Origin: Desulfocapsaceae bacterium
GTDB taxonomy: Bacteria; Desulfobacterota; Desulfobulbia; Desulfobulbales; Desulfocapsaceae
Length of the DNA: 64,000 nt
Assembly (NCBI GenBank): GCA_031292275.1
Contig: JARLHL010000100.1
Location: 50,157 to 114,156 of the forward strand
Direction: 5' to 3'
The notes beneath the pieces are model-generated. The model ran no database searches. It was given only the letters and a program-made list of their open reading frames with translations, and was not told where the DNA came from. Position numbers and translations under genes: made by a program. Of this stretch, positions 61,180 to 64,000 are shown piece after piece; the first letter of the stretch is position 1, and each line of letters opens with the position of its first letter.

Positions 61180-61623
61180 ATGGAAGAATCAATACCTGCC
61201 CTTTCCTGCACGTACACTTTGGAGGATCTGCTCCCGCATAGGGACGCCATGCTCCTTGTCGGTGAAATCCTTGAGGTCGAGATCGGGCAGGCGGTAACCG
61301 CAAGCGAGGTCGTCAGGACCTGGCCCCTGGCTGGACCGGACGGCGTTTCCCCGCTGATTCTCGTCGAACTGGCGGCCCAGACTGCTGGGGTGTGCAACGG
61401 CTGGGAGAGGGTCCGGGAGCAGGGGCCGGATTCAGACAAATCGGGCTGGCTGGTGGGGGTGAAACGGGCGGATTTTTACGTTGAGAACCTGCCCTTCGGT
61501 CTGCGGATCACAGCCAGGGCCACGAACACCATGGCCTTCGACAAACTCCGGGAAGTCACCAGTCAACTCTATCACGGGGATCATCTCCTGGCCGAGGTGG
61601 TCCTGCAGGTGTACCAGGTTTAA
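61180..61623 (+). CDS. ApeP-like 3-hydroxyacyl-ACP dehydratase
   Basis: 147 residues from the ATG at 61180 (GAAGG site). Hotdog fold with LLPHRDAMLLVGEIL and LVELAAQTAGVCNGW, both the pattern of ApeP-type dehydratases. The catalytic-type Glu in LVELAAQ is kept, unlike in the hotdog-ACP fusion. It is the first gene of the rightward operon and precedes fabG by ten bases. Confidence 0.88.
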   Translation: MEESIPALSCTYTLEDLLPHRDAMLLVGEILEVEIGQAVTASEVVRTWPLAGPDGVSPLILVELAAQTAGVCNGWERVREQGPDSDKSGWLVGVKRADFYVENLPFGLRITARATNTMAFDKLREVTSQLYHGDHLLAEVVLQVYQV

Positions 61624-61633
61624 GACAGAGGTC

Positions 61634-62371
61634 ATGACGACAGAAAATCGACAGAACATTGCAATCGTTACCGGCGGCAGCGGCGGCATCGGCAGGGCCA
61701 TCTGCATTGAGCTTGCCGGCTCCGGGGCCTATGTGGTTGTTAACTATATGCGCAACCGGGAGGCTGCGGAAGAGACCCTGCGCCGAGTGCGGGAGGCCGG
61801 AGGCGCAGGCGAAATCCTTCGGTTCGACGTCTGCGACAGGCTGGCCGCAGAAGAAGCGGTGCATCAGATTCACGACCGGCTGGGGGGAATCGACATCCTT
61901 GTCAACAATGCCGGCGCCATCGCCGACGGACTCTTCATGATGATGCCGCCGGAGAATTGGCACAGGGTGATCGAGACCAGCCTCTACGGCTTCTACAATA
62001 TGAGCCGGCCTGTCATCGAGCGGATGGTCCGGCAGCGGCGGGGGGCTATCGTCTCCATCTCGTCGGCCGCCTCTCTGATGCCCAACCGGGGCCAGGCCAA
62101 CTACGCCGCGGCCAAGGCCGGACTCAACGCCGCCAGCCGGACGGTGGCAACCGAAGTGGCCCGCCTGGGCATTCGGGTCAATGTGGTGGCCCCCGGCCTG
62201 ATCGAGACCGAGATGATCAAGGATGCCCCCAGGGACCATATCAAGGGCCTGATCCCCATGGCCCGCATCGGCAGACCCGAAGAGGTTGCCCGTGTGGTGG
62301 CCTTCCTCTGTTCCGATGCCGCCTCCTACATGACGGGCCAGGTCCTGTCCGTCAACGGGGGGATGCTGTGA
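61634..62371 (+). CDS. 3-oxoacyl-ACP reductase (FabG-like)
   Basis: 245 residues, short-chain dehydrogenase fold: TGGSGGIGRAI cofactor motif, VNNAGAIADGL, catalytic Ser in SISSAASL, YAAAKAGL with the catalytic Tyr and Lys, and VAPGLIETEM. Reduces beta-ketoacyl-ACP to the hydroxy stage, before the dehydratases. GAGGTC site before the ATG. Its stop overlaps the lolA-like start by one base. Confidence 0.93.
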   Translation: MTTENRQNIAIVTGGSGGIGRAICIELAGSGAYVVVNYMRNREAAEETLRRVREAGGAGEILRFDVCDRLAAEEAVHQIHDRLGGIDILVNNAGAIADGLFMMMPPENWHRVIETSLYGFYNMSRPVIERMVRQRRGAIVSISSAASLMPNRGQANYAAAKAGLNAASRTVATEVARLGIRVNVVAPGLIETEMIKDAPRDHIKGLIPMARIGRPEEVARVVAFLCSDAASYMTGQVLSVNGGML

Positions 62372-62958
62372 TGCGAAGACTGCTCTTCTGCCTGCTCCTC
62401 GTTCCGATGCTGCTGGTTCGCACCTCCGGCCTTGACGCCGAAACGCACGAGCGCCTGCGCTCGGTGCAGGGCGACTTCGTTCAGGAGACGCACATGAAGA
62501 TTCTGGCCCGGCCCCTTGTCTCCCACGGCATGCTGGCCTTTCAGGCCCCGGAGTCCCTGCGCTGGGAGTACCGCGATCCCGTGCGATCAATCATGTTCAT
62601 GCACAAGGGGACCATGGAGAAGATGGTGGAACGGGATGGCCGTTTTGAACAGGACCAGAGTGTAGGGGCCGGCTCAATGCAGATCATCCTGCCCGAGATC
62701 AGCAACTGGCTGGACGGCCGCTTTGCGGAAAACCCCATCTTCATCACAAACCGGATTGACGAGAGGACCATCGTCCTGACCCCGAAGGATCCGGGGCTGC
62801 AGGCCATCATCAGCTCCATCGAACTCCGCCTGGGCGAACAGGAAGGGGTGATGGAGTCCGTCACCATCCATGAAGGACCGGACGCCTTTACCCGTTTGAC
62901 CTTCAGCAATATCGTTGTAAACCGGGAGATACCCGAGAGCTTTTTCAGCAGGCAATGA
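62371..62958 (+). CDS. LolA-like outer-membrane lipoprotein carrier homologue
   Basis: 195 residues from the ATG at 62371 (overlap TGATG). N-terminal signal peptide (LLFCLLLVPMLLVRTSG), then LRSVQGDFVQETHM, SHGMLAFQAPESLRWEY and closing FSNIVVNREIPESFF, the LolA-like fold seen in aryl-polyene clusters. It may carry the hydrophobic product across the periplasm. Confidence 0.88.
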   Translation: MRRLLFCLLLVPMLLVRTSGLDAETHERLRSVQGDFVQETHMKILARPLVSHGMLAFQAPESLRWEYRDPVRSIMFMHKGTMEKMVERDGRFEQDQSVGAGSMQIILPEISNWLDGRFAENPIFITNRIDERTIVLTPKDPGLQAIISSIELRLGEQEGVMESVTIHEGPDAFTRLTFSNIVVNREIPESFFSRQ

Positions 62959-63605
62959 ACGGACGCATCCTTTTATCCTTGATGCTTCTTGTTCTGCTGG
63001 CCTCTTGTTCCCTGAGGCAGGGGCCGCCCGAGATGGCCGTCCCGGGTCGCGGCGACGCGCCCCCGCGGCACGCTCCGGCCTTCTTCCCGGTTGGGAAATG
63101 GCAGTTCGTCCATTCCATCAGCTTCCAGCTGGCCCAGGGCGGCGCTGGGACGGCCGTCGGCGTGCTGGTCCTGGACAAGGATGAAATCCGCTGCGTGCTG
63201 ACCACCGTCGAAGGGCTGGTCCTCTTTGAGGCCCGGTGGCTGGAAGGGCAGCCCATAGCGGTGTCGCGGGCCATAGCCCCCTTTGACAACCAGGGCTTTG
63301 CCGCCGGTCTGATGGCCGATGTGCACACGATCTTCCGAAGACCGGAGGGGAGGGAAGACTGGGGACGGCTGCCCGACGGCGCTGCGGTCTTCCGCTATGC
63401 TGCCGCCGGCCAGGTGACGGATGTGCTGCCGCAGGAGGACGGCTGCTGGAGCATGCAGACCTACGGGGACAGGGACCGGACCATCCGCGCCCGCTCATGC
63501 ACGGCGGTTGACTCGACCGTCATCCCGAAAGACATCGATCTGGTGGCCGGGGGGCCGGCCGGATATTCACTCACCATGCACCTGCTCAGTGCGGAAAAAC
63601 TGTAA
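62955..63605 (+). CDS. DUF3261-like lipoprotein of aryl-polyene type
   Basis: 216 residues with a lipoprotein signal (LMLLVLLASCSL) and a beta-type mature domain: GKWQFVHSISFQLAQG, GVLVLDKDEIRCVLTTVEGLVLFEARW. The place after lolA and the domain character agree with the small DUF3261 lipoprotein found in aryl-polyene clusters. ATGA-type overlap with the lolA-like gene. The identification is from memory of the family. Confidence 0.8.
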   Translation: MNGRILLSLMLLVLLASCSLRQGPPEMAVPGRGDAPPRHAPAFFPVGKWQFVHSISFQLAQGGAGTAVGVLVLDKDEIRCVLTTVEGLVLFEARWLEGQPIAVSRAIAPFDNQGFAAGLMADVHTIFRRPEGREDWGRLPDGAAVFRYAAAGQVTDVLPQEDGCWSMQTYGDRDRTIRARSCTAVDSTVIPKDIDLVAGGPAGYSLTMHLLSAEKL

Positions 63606-63616
63606 TCATCCTGCCC

Positions 63617-64000
63617 ATGAAATTTAAACTGATCTACCCCAGATGGCCGAAGCTTGGACAGCAGACTGAATTCCATCTGCCGCCCCATGGACCTGTGGTT
63701 TTTGCCGCGACCTTGCCCGACTTCGTCAGCGTCAGTTTCACCGACGAGAACCTTGACAGCATCGACTTTGATGAGGACGCGGATCTGGTCGGCATCTCCA
63801 TGATGCTGACCGTGCAGGTGAAGCGCGGCTGGGAGATAGCCGATATCTACCGGAAAAAGGGCATCAAGGTGATCTTCGGCGGCATTGCCGCCATGCTCCA
63901 CGCCGAAGAGACCATGCTCCATGCCGATGCGGTCTTCCTGGGGGAGGCCGAAGGCAGGATGGAGCAGGTCCTGGAGGATTTCAGGTCCGGGAAGCTGCGG
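63617..64000 (+). CDS. B12-binding radical SAM protein, N-terminal part (cut by the window edge)
   Basis: 128 codons from the ATG at 63617 to the right edge. The visible part is the cobalamin-binding-type domain: KFKLIYPRWPKL, DEDADLVGISMMLTVQVKRG, VIFGGIAAMLHAEETM and FLGEAEGRMEQVL. The radical SAM motif should lie beyond the window. This is the third B12 radical SAM gene of the region and continues the rightward operon, so the cluster extends past the window. Confidence 0.85.
   Translation, partial: MKFKLIYPRWPKLGQQTEFHLPPHGPVVFAATLPDFVSVSFTDENLDSIDFDEDADLVGISMMLTVQVKRGWEIADIYRKKGIKVIFGGIAAMLHAEETMLHADAVFLGEAEGRMEQVLEDFRSGKLR

Noticed and set aside
1..64000. CRISPR arrays, insertion sequences and rRNA genes
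   Set aside because: No regularly spaced direct repeats, transposase genes or rRNA-like sequence were found in the window.

Overview
The window looks like chromosome from an anaerobic, probably sulfur-metabolising bacterium of the Desulfobacterota (Desulfobulbales-like). This rests on gene content, not on any search: a DsrC-type protein, an EFR1-type flavodoxin/ferredoxin, a DUF438-hemerythrin-PAS protein, a c-di-AMP riboswitch in front of kup, an ACR3-type arsenic operon and many radical SAM genes. A consensus parS site next to parAB suggests the region lies in the origin-proximal part of the chromosome.

Layout. 1-2800: AT-rich end of an integrated element (small phage-like genes, an XRE regulator, a HigBA-type toxin-antitoxin pair), closed at 2752-2800 by a 3' fragment of tRNA-Glu that reads as an attachment site. 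3-11 kb: redox and sensor genes (EFR1 protein, DUF438-hemerythrin-PAS), a GemA-like phage relic, kup under a c-di-AMP riboswitch, and a membrane-anchored helical protein. 11.7-15.5 kb: a secreted tandem-repeat protein, then arsR-acr3-(arsP remnant)-C_GCAxxG protein-arsC. 16-20.5 kb: hybrid histidine kinase, porin-like protein and small periplasmic binding protein. 21-26.4 kb: fluC/crcB with a DUF190-CBS protein, parB-parA-parS, nadB.

26.5-36.1 kb (all minus strand, mostly overlapping genes): a probable RiPP system that I cannot match to a class I know. A Tat-signal WD40 protein ends in four copies of a V-C-x-C repeat after a Gly-Gly. It is followed by a PqqD-like recognition protein, a radical SAM/SPASM enzyme, a second small PqqD-like protein, a radical SAM protein with a possible U32-like C-terminal half, and a 910-residue protein carrying two complete radical SAM sites (SPASM-type plus HemN/HemW-type). 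Another radical SAM/SPASM enzyme precedes the WD40 gene.

37-43 kb: a lower-GC stretch with envelope/polysaccharide genes (GT2, polysaccharide deacetylase, FemAB/BioF2-like acyltransferase, lipoprotein) separated by long empty gaps, then a protein made of two DsrC-like domains.

43.8-64 kb: a large type II fatty-acid/polyketide cluster, open at the right edge. Its parts are those of aryl-polyene clusters: ketosynthases, a KS-chain-length-factor fusion, a hotdog dehydratase-ACP fusion, a free ACP, a second hotdog dehydratase, FabG, a thioesterase, LolA, a DUF3261-like lipoprotein and an MMPL exporter fused to a methyltransferase. Unusually it also holds five radical SAM genes: two tandem short paralogues and three B12-binding types (one cut by the window edge). 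That mix suggests an unusual modified polyene or lipid, with ladderane-type clusters as a possible comparison. The product cannot be read from the sequence.
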